The notes under the pieces are model-generated. The model saw only the letters and a program-made list of their open reading frames with translations, was not told the DNA's origin and did not search any database. A program made the position numbers and the translations under genes. Positions 39,918-48,094 of a stretch of 64,000 nucleotides of DNA are shown here, piece after piece. This stretch comes from Desulfacinum hydrothermale DSM 13146. GTDB lineage: Bacteria; Desulfobacterota; Syntrophobacteria; Syntrophobacterales; DSM-9756. Each line of letters starts with the position of its first letter. Position 1 is the first letter of the stretch. The stretch is taken from assembly GCF_900176285.1 (NCBI RefSeq), contig NZ_FWXF01000011.1:62001-126000 (forward strand). Direction: 5' to 3'.

Positions 39918-41180
39918 TCAGCGGTTGGGATCCAGGGCTTTGTGCAAACTGGGGTCCAGGCGGCTGCCGGAAAGGAGCTGGGAGACCATCTCCCCTGTGA
40001 CCGGTCCGAGGAAGATGCCCTTGGTGGCATGTCCCGTGGCCACCACCACATTGTGGGGGCGCCGCAGCCTGCCGATGATCGGAAGCCCGTCGGGGGTGCA
40101 GGGCCGGAATCCGCGCCAGATTTCCCGTACTTTGAGCGGACCGAGCCCCGGCAGGATCCTGCGTAGATCGTGCTCCATGGCGGCGATCCGTCGCGCCGAG
40201 AGGCGATCGTCCAGGCCGGAAAGTTCCAGGACGCCGGCGAGCCGGAGGGAGTCCGCAAACGGGGTGACGGCCACGCGGGCTTCTTCCAGAAGTAGGGGAA
40301 GGGACACGGTTTTGGCCGGCTTTTCGTAGGTGATGCTGTATCCCTTGGCGGCCTCCACGGGAAGCCGGCGGCCCAGCATGGCGCCCAGTCGACCCGTCCA
40401 GGCCCCGGCGGCCAGCACGAACTGGTCGGCCTCCATGGGGCCTTTGGTGGTCTGGAGGCGCCGCACCCCGGTCCCGGCCAGAGACGCCCCGAAGACCTCC
40501 GTCCCTTCCAGGATTCGCCCTCCGGCCCGGCGCACCTCATCTGCCAGCCAGGAGATGAAGGCCGCCGGATGGAGCCGTCCGTCGGGTTCTTGGAACACAC
40601 CGCCCGCGATGCAAGAGCCGGCTGCGGGAACCAGGTCCCGGACCTGGTCGGCGTCCAGAACGCGGGCCGGACGCCCCGAACGGGCAAGCTCTTCCGCCTC
40701 TCTGGCCGCCGCTTCCAGGGACTGTGGGGTTTCATGGATGCAAAGCAGACCATTTCGGGAGTATTCGTAGGCTTGACCGCCTTGTCGGACCAGATCGTCG
40801 TGGAGCACCAGGCTTCTGTCCGCCAGGACCCGGTAGATACCCACGGCGTAGCGCACATGGTCCGTGCGGCTGTGGCGCACGAACCTTGCGAGCCAGGCCA
40901 TCCGCCAGGGATCGGCGGAAAGGTCGATGGAAAAGGAGCCGGTGGGATTGGCCAGGTGGCGAAGGCCCTCCCGCACATTTGCCGGAGAGCAAAGCGGCTG
41001 CAGGTGGCTGGGCACAACGAGGCCAGCGTTTCCATAGGAGCTTCCCGCCGGCAGTTGCCCCTTTTCCAGCACGGTCACCGCCGCCCCTTGACGTGCCAGG
41101 TAGTAGGCGCTCGTGAGTCCCATCACGCCCCCACCCACAATCACCACATCCGGCTTTTGTGCCCCCATTGCTGTTGCCAT
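39918..41180 (-). CDS. dadA: D-amino acid dehydrogenase (FAD-dependent DadA family)
   Basis: 420 residues. The N-terminal FAD-binding motif is VVIVGGGVMGLTSAYYL with a second-strand VLEKG. SSYGNAGLV is typical of DadA, as is the C-terminal GFRPCTPDGLPIIGRL and VATGHATKGIFLGPVTG. DadA oxidises D-alanine and other D-amino acids to 2-oxo acids, feeding electrons to the membrane chain. AAGGAGA precedes the ATG. It is divergent from an alanine dehydrogenase. A related glycine/sarcosine-type oxidase is possible but less likely. Confidence 0.87.
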   Translation of the reverse strand: MATAMGAQKPDVVIVGGGVMGLTSAYYLARQGAAVTVLEKGQLPAGSSYGNAGLVVPSHLQPLCSPANVREGLRHLANPTGSFSIDLSADPWRMAWLARFVRHSRTDHVRYAVGIYRVLADRSLVLHDDLVRQGGQAYEYSRNGLLCIHETPQSLEAAAREAEELARSGRPARVLDADQVRDLVPAAGSCIAGGVFQEPDGRLHPAAFISWLADEVRRAGGRILEGTEVFGASLAGTGVRRLQTTKGPMEADQFVLAAGAWTGRLGAMLGRRLPVEAAKGYSITYEKPAKTVSLPLLLEEARVAVTPFADSLRLAGVLELSGLDDRLSARRIAAMEHDLRRILPGLGPLKVREIWRGFRPCTPDGLPIIGRLRRPHNVVVATGHATKGIFLGPVTGEMVSQLLSGSRLDPSLHKALDPNR

Positions 41181-41366
41181 TCCCGATTCTCCTTCTGCAT
41201 CCCAAACGGTTGTCCGATCCGTGCCACCACGACCCCATCATGCCATCAGCCGGAGGTGTTTGTCATTTTTCATTTCCTGATCCAGTCCGTCACCAAAGCT
41301 TTCAGGCCGACGAGAACCCAGCAGCCTCGGACGATTGGTCCGGAAAGGGGATTGTGAGGGGACGGC

Positions 41367-41395
41367 TTGTTTGAGATCGCAGCCGCTGCTATAGG
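41367..41395 (+). promoter_or_regulatory. Possible promoter of ald
   Basis: TTGTTT, 17-base spacer, TATAGG, ending 25 bases before the ald ATG. The -35 is weak; the spacing is ideal. Confidence 0.45.
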
Positions 41396-41420
41396 TGATC
41401 GGTAAAGGAGGAGATGAAAC

Positions 41421-42554
41421 ATGCACATCGGCGTGCTCAAGGAGGTCAAGCCGGATGAGTACCGGGTGCCGGTGCTTCCGGGAAACGTGCGGGAGCTGCT
41501 TCAGACCGGCCACGAAGTCACGGTCGAAAGCGGGGCCGGGGCCGGGGCCGGCTTTCTGGATGAGGCCTATCGGGAAGCGGGCGCTCACGTGGTGTCCACG
41601 GCCTGGGAGCTCAGTGAGGCGGCGGATCTGCTGGTGAAGGTGAAGGAACCCGTGGAAGACGAGTTTGCCATCTTTCGGCCCGGGCAGATCCTCTTTTGCT
41701 ACCTTCATAGCGAAACGCGCCCCAAGCTGGTGGACATGCTTCTGGAAAGGCGTCTGACGGCCGTTGCCTTCGAAAACGTCCGGGAATCGGACGGATCGGC
41801 TCCGTTGCTTCGTCCTATGAGCGTCATCGCGGGACAGCAGGCCGTGCTCCAGGGAATGCAGTTTTTGTGGAACCACCGGGGCGGGGTGGGAAAGAGCCTG
41901 GTGGTCTACCCGGGCTTGGAGGCTCCGGTGGTGGTTGTGCTGGGTGCGGGGGTGGCCGGCCGTGAGGCGGCTCGGGTGGCCGCGGCCTTGGGATGCCGGG
42001 TGCACGTCTTCGAAATCAACCAGCACACCATCAACGCCTGGGCTCCAATGGCCCCCCCCAATGTGCATCTTCACAACGTCCACGGGGTGGATCCGGCACC
42101 GTACGTGATCACGGCCGACATGGTGGTCAACACGGCCACGGTGCCACCGCATAGCCACCGCCACCTCATCGACCGGCACCTGGTGCGGCGAATGAAAAAG
42201 GGCAGCGTCATCGTGGACGTGACCGCCAACCTTCAGGGGGCCGTGGAGACCATCGATCGTTACACCACCCATTCCGATCCCGTCTGGGAGGTGGACGGTG
42301 TGATCCATTTTGCCGTGACCAACATCCCGGGAGCGGTGGCCCACACGGCGTCCCAGGCCCTGGCCCTGGAAGTCTATCCCTACTTGAGGCTTCTGGCCGA
42401 TCATGGTATCCCTGAAGCGTTCCATCGGTGCGGCGCTCTTTTGGAAGGTGTCACCGCCATGGGCGGATGCCTCACCTGGCGCGAAGCCGGCGTCTTTCAG
42501 GGGAGGTCCTGGATGCCGCCCGAAAAGGCCTTGGAAAGCCTTTGGCCCGTGTGA
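41421..42554 (+). CDS. ald: Alanine dehydrogenase family protein
   Basis: 377 residues; would interconvert L-alanine and pyruvate plus ammonia with NAD(H). The conserved Lys in LVKVKEP and His in CYLHSETRPK are present, as is the Rossmann loop VVLGAGVAGREAARVA. Two conserved stretches differ from the usual enzyme: PMSVIAGQQAVLQG where most have PMSEVAGRMA, and NIPGAVAHTAS where most have NMPGAVPRTS. It could therefore be a variant with another amino acid substrate. AAAGGAGGAG precedes the ATG. It pairs divergently with dadA. Confidence 0.85.
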   Translation: MHIGVLKEVKPDEYRVPVLPGNVRELLQTGHEVTVESGAGAGAGFLDEAYREAGAHVVSTAWELSEAADLLVKVKEPVEDEFAIFRPGQILFCYLHSETRPKLVDMLLERRLTAVAFENVRESDGSAPLLRPMSVIAGQQAVLQGMQFLWNHRGGVGKSLVVYPGLEAPVVVVLGAGVAGREAARVAAALGCRVHVFEINQHTINAWAPMAPPNVHLHNVHGVDPAPYVITADMVVNTATVPPHSHRHLIDRHLVRRMKKGSVIVDVTANLQGAVETIDRYTTHSDPVWEVDGVIHFAVTNIPGAVAHTASQALALEVYPYLRLLADHGIPEAFHRCGALLEGVTAMGGCLTWREAGVFQGRSWMPPEKALESLWPV

Positions 42555-42910
42555 ACGTTGCACCAAGTCCAAAGCAGCCCGTCGTGGAGGGCGCTGGTCC
42601 CGGCACCTTGATGCTCCACGGCAAGCGCTTGTTCGCAACCGGACCGGCCCAGTCCCCGCTCCCGCCGATCCTCACCGGATGGACGACCGGGTCCAGGCAC
42701 CACTTGAGGTTTGATCCTTTTCGCTGAAAAACTTTTTCCCCCGTGTCTCGGGTCGTTTCAGGAAACGCCGGCGTTTTCTTAACCGATGTATCCGGTTGGG
42801 TTCTTGGAATCTGGAAGGTCTCACCCCCCAAGAGGGGCCGGCCTGGCACAAGATCATGACGGTGTTTTCGGTGGGCGTCTTGACAACCCAAACCCAAGGG
42901 AGGGAGCATC
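42555..42910. other. Intergenic region between ald and the ABC binding protein gene
   Basis: 356 bases without a supported gene. A short hairpin at 42761-42778 (GGAAACG-CCGG-CGTTTTC, one G-T pair) followed by TTAA may be a weak terminator for ald. A TTGACA at about 42880 is too near the next ATG to be that gene's -35. Nothing else recognised. Confidence 0.45.
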
Positions 42911-43714
42911 ATGAGACGATGGACCCAAAGGCTAGGCGTGTTCGCATTGCTGGCGGTGTTTCTGTGCGGTCTGAGCGTTCCGGCGGCGGCCGACACACTC
43001 CAGGAGATCGTTCAGCGCGGCGAACTGCGGGTGGCGGTCCAGACCCAAGGGCCTCCGTTCAGTTTCGTGGACAAGAACGGGGTGCGCACAGGCAGCTCCG
43101 TGGAATTTTGCAAGCTCATGGCCCAGGAAATGGGTGTCAAGGTGAAGTTCCTGGACTACGATTGGGATGGTCTCATCCCCGCGCTGCTTTCCAAGAAGGC
43201 GGACCTTCTGGCCGCCGACATGACGGCCACCTTGAAGCGGGCGCTCAAGGTCTCCTTTACGGAGCCCTTCTACTACACGGGTGCCGTGGTCTTTACCAAA
43301 AAGGGCCGGGCCTTTAAGACCATCGAGGACTGCAACAAGGAAGATGTGACCATCGCGGTCCTCCTGGGAAGCACCGGCGAGGCGGAGGCCAAGCGCTTCT
43401 TCCCCAAGGCCAAGATCAAGTCCTACAAAGGCGGCGGCCCCTTGCTCATCAACGCCGTGCTGGCGGGACATGCGGATATCGGCGTGAACGACGAAACCGC
43501 CGTGGTGGGGCAGATGCAGGAATTTCCTCCCAACAGCATCGAAATCCTTCCCATCCGCCTATCCAAACAGCCTCTGGCCTTCGCCGTGCGCCCGGAAGAC
43601 ACCCATCTTCTGCAGTGGATCAACCTCTTCTTCCAGTGGGTTCGGGAAGACGGCCGTTATGACCAAAACATCAACTACTGGGTGAAATCCCTGGATTGGA
43701 AAAAAGAGCACTAG
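42911..43714 (+). CDS. ABC transporter substrate-binding protein (polar amino acid type)
   Basis: 267 residues. A signal peptide ends near VPAAAD, so the protein is periplasmic. The SBP_bac_3 fold is shown by LRVAVQTQGPPFSFVD, GSSVEFCKLMAQEMG, DWDGLIPALLSKKADLLAADMTAT and VSFTEPFYYT. It binds an amino acid and delivers it to the two permeases downstream. GGGAGGGAG precedes the ATG. Repeat copy C separates it from the first permease gene. Confidence 0.9.
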   Translation: MRRWTQRLGVFALLAVFLCGLSVPAAADTLQEIVQRGELRVAVQTQGPPFSFVDKNGVRTGSSVEFCKLMAQEMGVKVKFLDYDWDGLIPALLSKKADLLAADMTATLKRALKVSFTEPFYYTGAVVFTKKGRAFKTIEDCNKEDVTIAVLLGSTGEAEAKRFFPKAKIKSYKGGGPLLINAVLAGHADIGVNDETAVVGQMQEFPPNSIEILPIRLSKQPLAFAVRPEDTHLLQWINLFFQWVREDGRYDQNINYWVKSLDWKKEH

Positions 43715-43928
43715 GGGACTGCCGACAAGGGGCTTTTTGCCTTTTGGCGGATTTCTAACTGGTTGCAATTCTCCTGTTCCCTGTGGTGTTTTTGGAGCCT
43801 TGTAGGGGCGGGTTCGGAACCCGCCCCTATCTCCCGAAGGCCAGGCCGGTAGCGCGTGCGCGCTTGGTAGCCCAAGCTTCCGTCTGCGCAAAGAGGAAGG
43901 AACTTGGGCGTTCTCAGACAAGCTCCCA
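43715..43928 (+). repeat. Dispersed intergenic repeat, copy C, inside the ABC operon
   Basis: About 214 bp, directly after the binding-protein stop. It holds the best central hairpin of the family, GTAGGGGCGGG-TTCGGAA-CCCGCCCCTAT (43802-43830). The right end is GGGCGTTCTCAGACAAGCTCCCA. An ORF that crosses it (43783-44274) is an artefact of the repeat and the antisense frame. Confidence 0.8.
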
Positions 43929-43954
43929 CGGGATCGGGGCAAAACGGAGCCGCC

Positions 43955-44623
43955 ATGCTGGAAGCCTTCAATTTTCGGGTGCTCTTGGACTACCTGCCGC
44001 TCTTTCTCAAGGGGATGTGGGCCACGGCATGGCTTTCCGGCCTGTCTCTTGCCGGGGCCCTGGTGGTGGGCACCTTGGCCTGCGGGGGGCGATTGTCCCG
44101 ATTTCGTCTCCTTTCGGCCTTGGCCGGTGCCTACATCGAAGCCATCCGCTCCACGCCGCTACTGGCCCAGCTCTACTTTCTCTACTTTGGGCTTCCCAGC
44201 CTGGGGGTGCGGCTGCCGGAGTACCAGACGGGAATCCTGGCTCTATCGCTCAACAGCGGAGCCTATATGGCTGAAATCATTCGGGCCGGGGTCTTGTCCG
44301 TTTCCTGGGGTCAGATCGAAGCGGCCATGGCCTACGGGCTCAACTACTTCCAGCGCATGCGCTACGTGGTGCTGCCCCAGGCCCTGGGAGTCACCATCCC
44401 GCCGCTGCTGGGCCAGGCCATCGTGCTGGTGAAGGACAGCGCTCTGCTCTCGCTCATTTCGGTTTTCGAACTCACGCGGGCCGGACAGATCATCACGTCC
44501 GAGCGGTTCATGCCCGCCGAGGGCTTTTTCACCACGGCTCTGCTCTATCTGCTCATCTACTACGCCCTCAAGGCCTTTTCATCCTGGTGGCAGAAGCGGC
44601 TCATCTTCGTTCAACCGGCATAG
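43955..44623 (+). CDS. Amino acid ABC transporter permease (HisM/GlnP type), first
   Basis: 222 residues with about five membrane helices. The N-terminal LFLKGMWATAWLSG and AIRSTPLLAQLYFLYFG are typical of the polar amino acid permease family. The EAA loop is QIEAAMAYGLNYFQRMRYVV-like, followed by LPQALGVTIPPLLGQ. It pairs with the next permease to form the channel. ATG 43955 follows CGGAG; an upstream frame lies in the repeat. Confidence 0.92.
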   Translation: MLEAFNFRVLLDYLPLFLKGMWATAWLSGLSLAGALVVGTLACGGRLSRFRLLSALAGAYIEAIRSTPLLAQLYFLYFGLPSLGVRLPEYQTGILALSLNSGAYMAEIIRAGVLSVSWGQIEAAMAYGLNYFQRMRYVVLPQALGVTIPPLLGQAIVLVKDSALLSLISVFELTRAGQIITSERFMPAEGFFTTALLYLLIYYALKAFSSWWQKRLIFVQPA

Positions 44624-44641
44624 GAAGGGGCGTCCCCGGCC

Positions 44642-45310
44642 ATGTGGCTCTACTATTTCCAACAGCTTGTTCACACCTTTCCTTTCTTCCTCAAGGGCCT
44701 GTGGATGACCGTGGCTGTGTCGGGCCTGAGCCTCATCATGGGAACGATGATCGGCTTTACGGCCGGTATCGTCCGGGCCTCCCGGGTGCCGGTGTTGGGA
44801 AAGTTGCTCTTCGTCTACGTGGATTTCATGCGCGGTACGCCCTTTCTGGTTCAGGTGTTTATCATCTTTTTCATCCTGCCCGAATGGGGGCTTCAGCTGG
44901 AAGCCTTTTCCGCCGCCGTTTTGGCCCTCACGCTCTACGCCGGGGCCTACATCTGCGAGATCGTGTCCGGGGGGATCACGGCGGTGCCTCCCGGCCAGAG
45001 CGAGGCCGCCAAGGCCACGGGACTCAATTGGTTCCAGCGTATGCGCCACGTGGTGTTGCCCCAGGCCATGAAGACGATTCTGCCGCCCCTGGTGGGCCAA
45101 TATGTGCTGCTTGTGAAAGACTCTTCGGTGGTGTCTGTGATCGGTGTCACGGACGTCACTCGGGTGGGATGGTTCACGGTGCAGCGCATCCCCGAGGGGC
45201 TCATGGTCTTCGGGCTGGTGGGCCTCCTCTACTTCGTGGTCTGTTACCCCCTGATCCGCCTGGCCAACCAGCTGGAAAAGAGGCTCCGGGTGGATTTCGG
45301 CGGGCTGTAG
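44642..45310 (+). CDS. Amino acid ABC transporter permease (HisM/GlnP type), second
   Basis: 222 residues, same family and size as the preceding permease, 18 bases after its stop. Signatures: FFLKGLWMTVAVSG, VDFMRGTPFLVQVFIIFF, the EAA loop SEAAKATGLNWFQRMRHVV, and LPQAMKTILPPLVGQYV. No ATP-binding subunit gene follows; the next gene is a dehydrogenase. The ATPase must be encoded elsewhere or shared with another transporter. Confidence 0.92.
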   Translation: MWLYYFQQLVHTFPFFLKGLWMTVAVSGLSLIMGTMIGFTAGIVRASRVPVLGKLLFVYVDFMRGTPFLVQVFIIFFILPEWGLQLEAFSAAVLALTLYAGAYICEIVSGGITAVPPGQSEAAKATGLNWFQRMRHVVLPQAMKTILPPLVGQYVLLVKDSSVVSVIGVTDVTRVGWFTVQRIPEGLMVFGLVGLLYFVVCYPLIRLANQLEKRLRVDFGGL

Positions 45311-45349
45311 GTGATGGAGTGATAAGGAGATTCAACGGAGAGGACCAAC

Positions 45350-46342
45350 ATGAAGGTGCTGGTGACGGCAAGGCTTCCGGAGGCCGTGGTGGGAAAGATC
45401 CGTGAGGCGGGTCATGAGGTGGACATGCACCTTCACATGGCCCCCCTGGAGCGCGACCAGCTTCTGAACCGCATGGAAGGGGTGGCGGGGCTCTTGAGCA
45501 CCATCACGGACCGGATCGACGGGGAGGTGTTCGACAGAGCCCCGGGGCTTCGGGTGGTGGCCAACTACGGAGTGGGCTTCGACCACATCGACGTGGCGGA
45601 GGCCACCCGCCGGGGCATCCTGGTCACCAACACGCCGGGGGTTTTGACCGACGCCACGGCCGATCTGACCTTCGCCCTCATCCTGGCCGTGGCCCGGCGG
45701 GTGGTGGAGGGAGATCATCGAACCCGATCCGGCAAGTTCCAGTTTTGGGCGCCGCTCCATTTTCTCGGGACGGAAGTGAGCGGCAAGACCCTGGGCATTG
45801 TGGGCTTGGGAAGGATCGGAAGGGCGGTGGCCCGCCGGGCCCGGGGCTTCGATATGCAGGTGCTCTACACCGCACGAAAGCCGCTGGGCCGGGACGAGGA
45901 GGAGCGGCTCGGCGTTCGCTTTGCCCCGTTGGACCAACTCTTGGCAAGGTCCGATTTCGTCTCACTCCACGTGCCCCTCACACCGGAAACCCACCACTTG
46001 ATCGGAGCCCGGGAACTGTCGCTCATGAAGCCGTTCGCCTATCTCATCAACACGGCCCGCGGCCCCGTGGTGGATGAAACGGCCTTGCTGGAAGCGCTCC
46101 GGCAGAGGCGTATCGGGGGAGCCGGTCTGGACGTCTATGAAAACGAGCCCCAGCTCACACCGGGCCTGGCCGATCTCCAAAACGTGGTGCTCCTGCCGCA
46201 CGTGGGAAGCGCCACCGTGGAAACCCGCACCCGCATGGCCCAGATGGCCGTGGAAAATCTCCTGGCGGGCCTGTCGGGTCATCGCCCTCCCCATGGTCTC
46301 AACTGGGAGGCGGTGCAAGGGAAAAGGGGTAAAGGGCGCTGA
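45350..46342 (+). CDS. D-isomer-specific 2-hydroxyacid dehydrogenase (glyoxylate reductase-like)
   Basis: 330 residues. The NAD-binding loop is GIVGLGRIGRAVARRA; the conserved catalytic Arg, Glu and His lie in NYGVGFDHIDV, NTARGPVVDE and LLPHVGSATVETR. It reduces a 2-oxo acid such as glyoxylate, hydroxypyruvate or pyruvate to the D-hydroxy acid. Its place after the amino acid transporter and near dadA/ald suggests use of the oxo acids made by amino acid breakdown, which is inference. GGAGAGGA precedes the ATG. Confidence 0.88.
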   Translation: MKVLVTARLPEAVVGKIREAGHEVDMHLHMAPLERDQLLNRMEGVAGLLSTITDRIDGEVFDRAPGLRVVANYGVGFDHIDVAEATRRGILVTNTPGVLTDATADLTFALILAVARRVVEGDHRTRSGKFQFWAPLHFLGTEVSGKTLGIVGLGRIGRAVARRARGFDMQVLYTARKPLGRDEEERLGVRFAPLDQLLARSDFVSLHVPLTPETHHLIGARELSLMKPFAYLINTARGPVVDETALLEALRQRRIGGAGLDVYENEPQLTPGLADLQNVVLLPHVGSATVETRTRMAQMAVENLLAGLSGHRPPHGLNWEAVQGKRGKGR

Positions 46343-46507
46343 CGGCGAACCCTGGCGGGCCTGGTCTTTAGTGCGTTCGGGGAATCGGAAACACGACGTG
46401 GGTGCCGATCGGGCCGAGTGCCTGCCCGATGGCACCGGGGGTGCTGAAGCTTCGCGGGTATTGCGCCGAGCTTGGAACCAAGGCGGCCGTCCGGCTTTTC
46501 CAGGCCG

Positions 46508-47953
46508 CTACCGCTCCAAGATCCTCCCGGTGGCGGCGTGCAGCTGTACCCACGCATCTTCCAGGTTGTGCCGGGCCTGGGCCAGCTGGCTTTGGGCCTG
46601 CACCAGGTCCCGCTGGGCCTGGGTGAGCCGCACCAGGGACGCTTGTCCTTCCGCGTATTCCTTTTCCACCAGATCCCGCGTTTGAAGCACCAGCCGGGCG
46701 TTTTGGCGCTGGAGCCGAAGCTGTTTCTGGGCGGCCAGGACCCGCGCCACGGCGCTTTGGACCTGGGAAGCCGCTTCGGTCATGGTGTTTTCGAGCACAT
46801 GGTGCGCTTCCACTTCAGCGTGCCGGGCTTCCCGGTATCCCGCCAGGTCCGCTCCCCCGGAAAAGAGGGGAACGCTCACGCGCACTCCCACGGAAGCGGA
46901 AAAGTCGTCTTCTTCCAGGCGAGCGTTACCGTAGCGGGTTCCTTCCAGGTTTCCGAAGACACTCAAAGAAGGAAAGAAACGGGCACGAGCCACTCCCACG
47001 CCCGCTCGGGCTCCCAGCCGGGCCATGCGAGCCGCCTTCACGTCGGGGCGATGTTCCAGGGCGTAGGCCACCTGGTCCTGTGCCTTGGGAGGCTTGAGCC
47101 GGTCTGCGGGTGCTTCCTCAAGCGGGGCCAGGCGAACCTCCGACCCCAGGGCTCCATCCGGTAGGCCCAGGAGTGCTGCCAGGCCCGACAGGGCCACCCG
47201 GAAATCGCGTTGCGCTTCGATCTTTCTGGCTCGGGCCAGATTGACCTGGACCTGAAAGTTGAGCACATCGCTCAAGGAACCGGCCCCGGCGGCTTCACGG
47301 GCGCGGGCCTCGTCCAGTTGGCGTTGGTTGAAGGCCTCGTCGGCTTGGGCGATGGCCACATTTTCCAAGGTCAGTTGCGCCGAGTGGAAACTGGAGGAGA
47401 CGGCGGCCAGCAAGAGACGTTGGGCCTCCTGGAAAGCGGCTTCGGAGCGACGCTTGTCGAAGCGGGCCGCAGCCAGGGCAAATTCCCTGCGGAAACCGTC
47501 GAACAAGGTCCAGGTGGCCGAAAGGGACGCGCTGTAGGTGTCTTCATCGTCGAGGCCGGAGATGGAAGAAAGGGAGGACGTTCCCGCTCCGGTTCCGGAA
47601 AATGCGCCCAGGGTTCCCCCATTTTCCGGATATTCGGTGTGGGTGGCCCCGATGGATGCCTCCAGCAGGGGGGAATAGCCCGCCCAGGCCTGACGGATTC
47701 GTTGCCTCGCCTGTTCCACTCTCTCCGCGGCCGCGGCCAGGGAAGGATTCTGTTCCAGGGCGATCCGCTGTGCGGTCTCCAGGTCCAGGACGTGCGGCAC
47801 CCGGCGCGGCCGAGTCCGCTCGGCGGCGGGACTTTCCGCATGGGCCTGCAAACAGGTGAACAGGACGGCAAGAAGGGCCAGCACAAAGGCCGGTTTCTGG
47901 ACGCGGTCCCATGGGACGGTGATACTCCACAGGGTGTTGATCGGCAAGCGCAT
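46508..47953 (-). CDS. TolC family outer membrane efflux protein
   Basis: 481 residues. Signal peptide to about residue 39 (LFTCLQAHAES). Two outer-membrane efflux repeats: LDLETAQRIALEQNPSLAAA at the start and long helices rich in Ala/Gln/Arg, with two beta-rich segments. It forms the outer-membrane duct for the RND pump encoded just upstream. AAAGGATC precedes the ATG. The 141 bases between RND stop and this gene hold nothing recognisable. Confidence 0.9.
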   Translation of the reverse strand: MRLPINTLWSITVPWDRVQKPAFVLALLAVLFTCLQAHAESPAAERTRPRRVPHVLDLETAQRIALEQNPSLAAAAERVEQARQRIRQAWAGYSPLLEASIGATHTEYPENGGTLGAFSGTGAGTSSLSSISGLDDEDTYSASLSATWTLFDGFRREFALAAARFDKRRSEAAFQEAQRLLLAAVSSSFHSAQLTLENVAIAQADEAFNQRQLDEARAREAAGAGSLSDVLNFQVQVNLARARKIEAQRDFRVALSGLAALLGLPDGALGSEVRLAPLEEAPADRLKPPKAQDQVAYALEHRPDVKAARMARLGARAGVGVARARFFPSLSVFGNLEGTRYGNARLEEDDFSASVGVRVSVPLFSGGADLAGYREARHAEVEAHHVLENTMTEAASQVQSAVARVLAAQKQLRLQRQNARLVLQTRDLVEKEYAEGQASLVRLTQAQRDLVQAQSQLAQARHNLEDAWVQLHAATGRILER

Positions 47954-48094
47954 GGCGGGCGATCCTTTTGGTTGAAATCACCGAGTTGCTTCCAGCGGCT
48001 TCAGGGCTTTTTCATGGCTTTGCCGGCGGCCCTCACAACAAAGCAGTGCAGCCGCCGGGGCAATCGTCACTCCACACGCACGACGCAGGGGCAC

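Noticed and set aside
42876-42890. TTGACA before the ABC binding-protein gene
   Set aside because: Only about 25 bases before the ATG, leaving no room for a -10 box and leader.
43783-44274. 163-residue plus-strand ORF beginning in repeat copy C
   Set aside because: It translates the repeat hairpin (GRGGFGTRPY-like) and then an alternative frame of the permease gene. Similar false frames arise in the other repeat copies.
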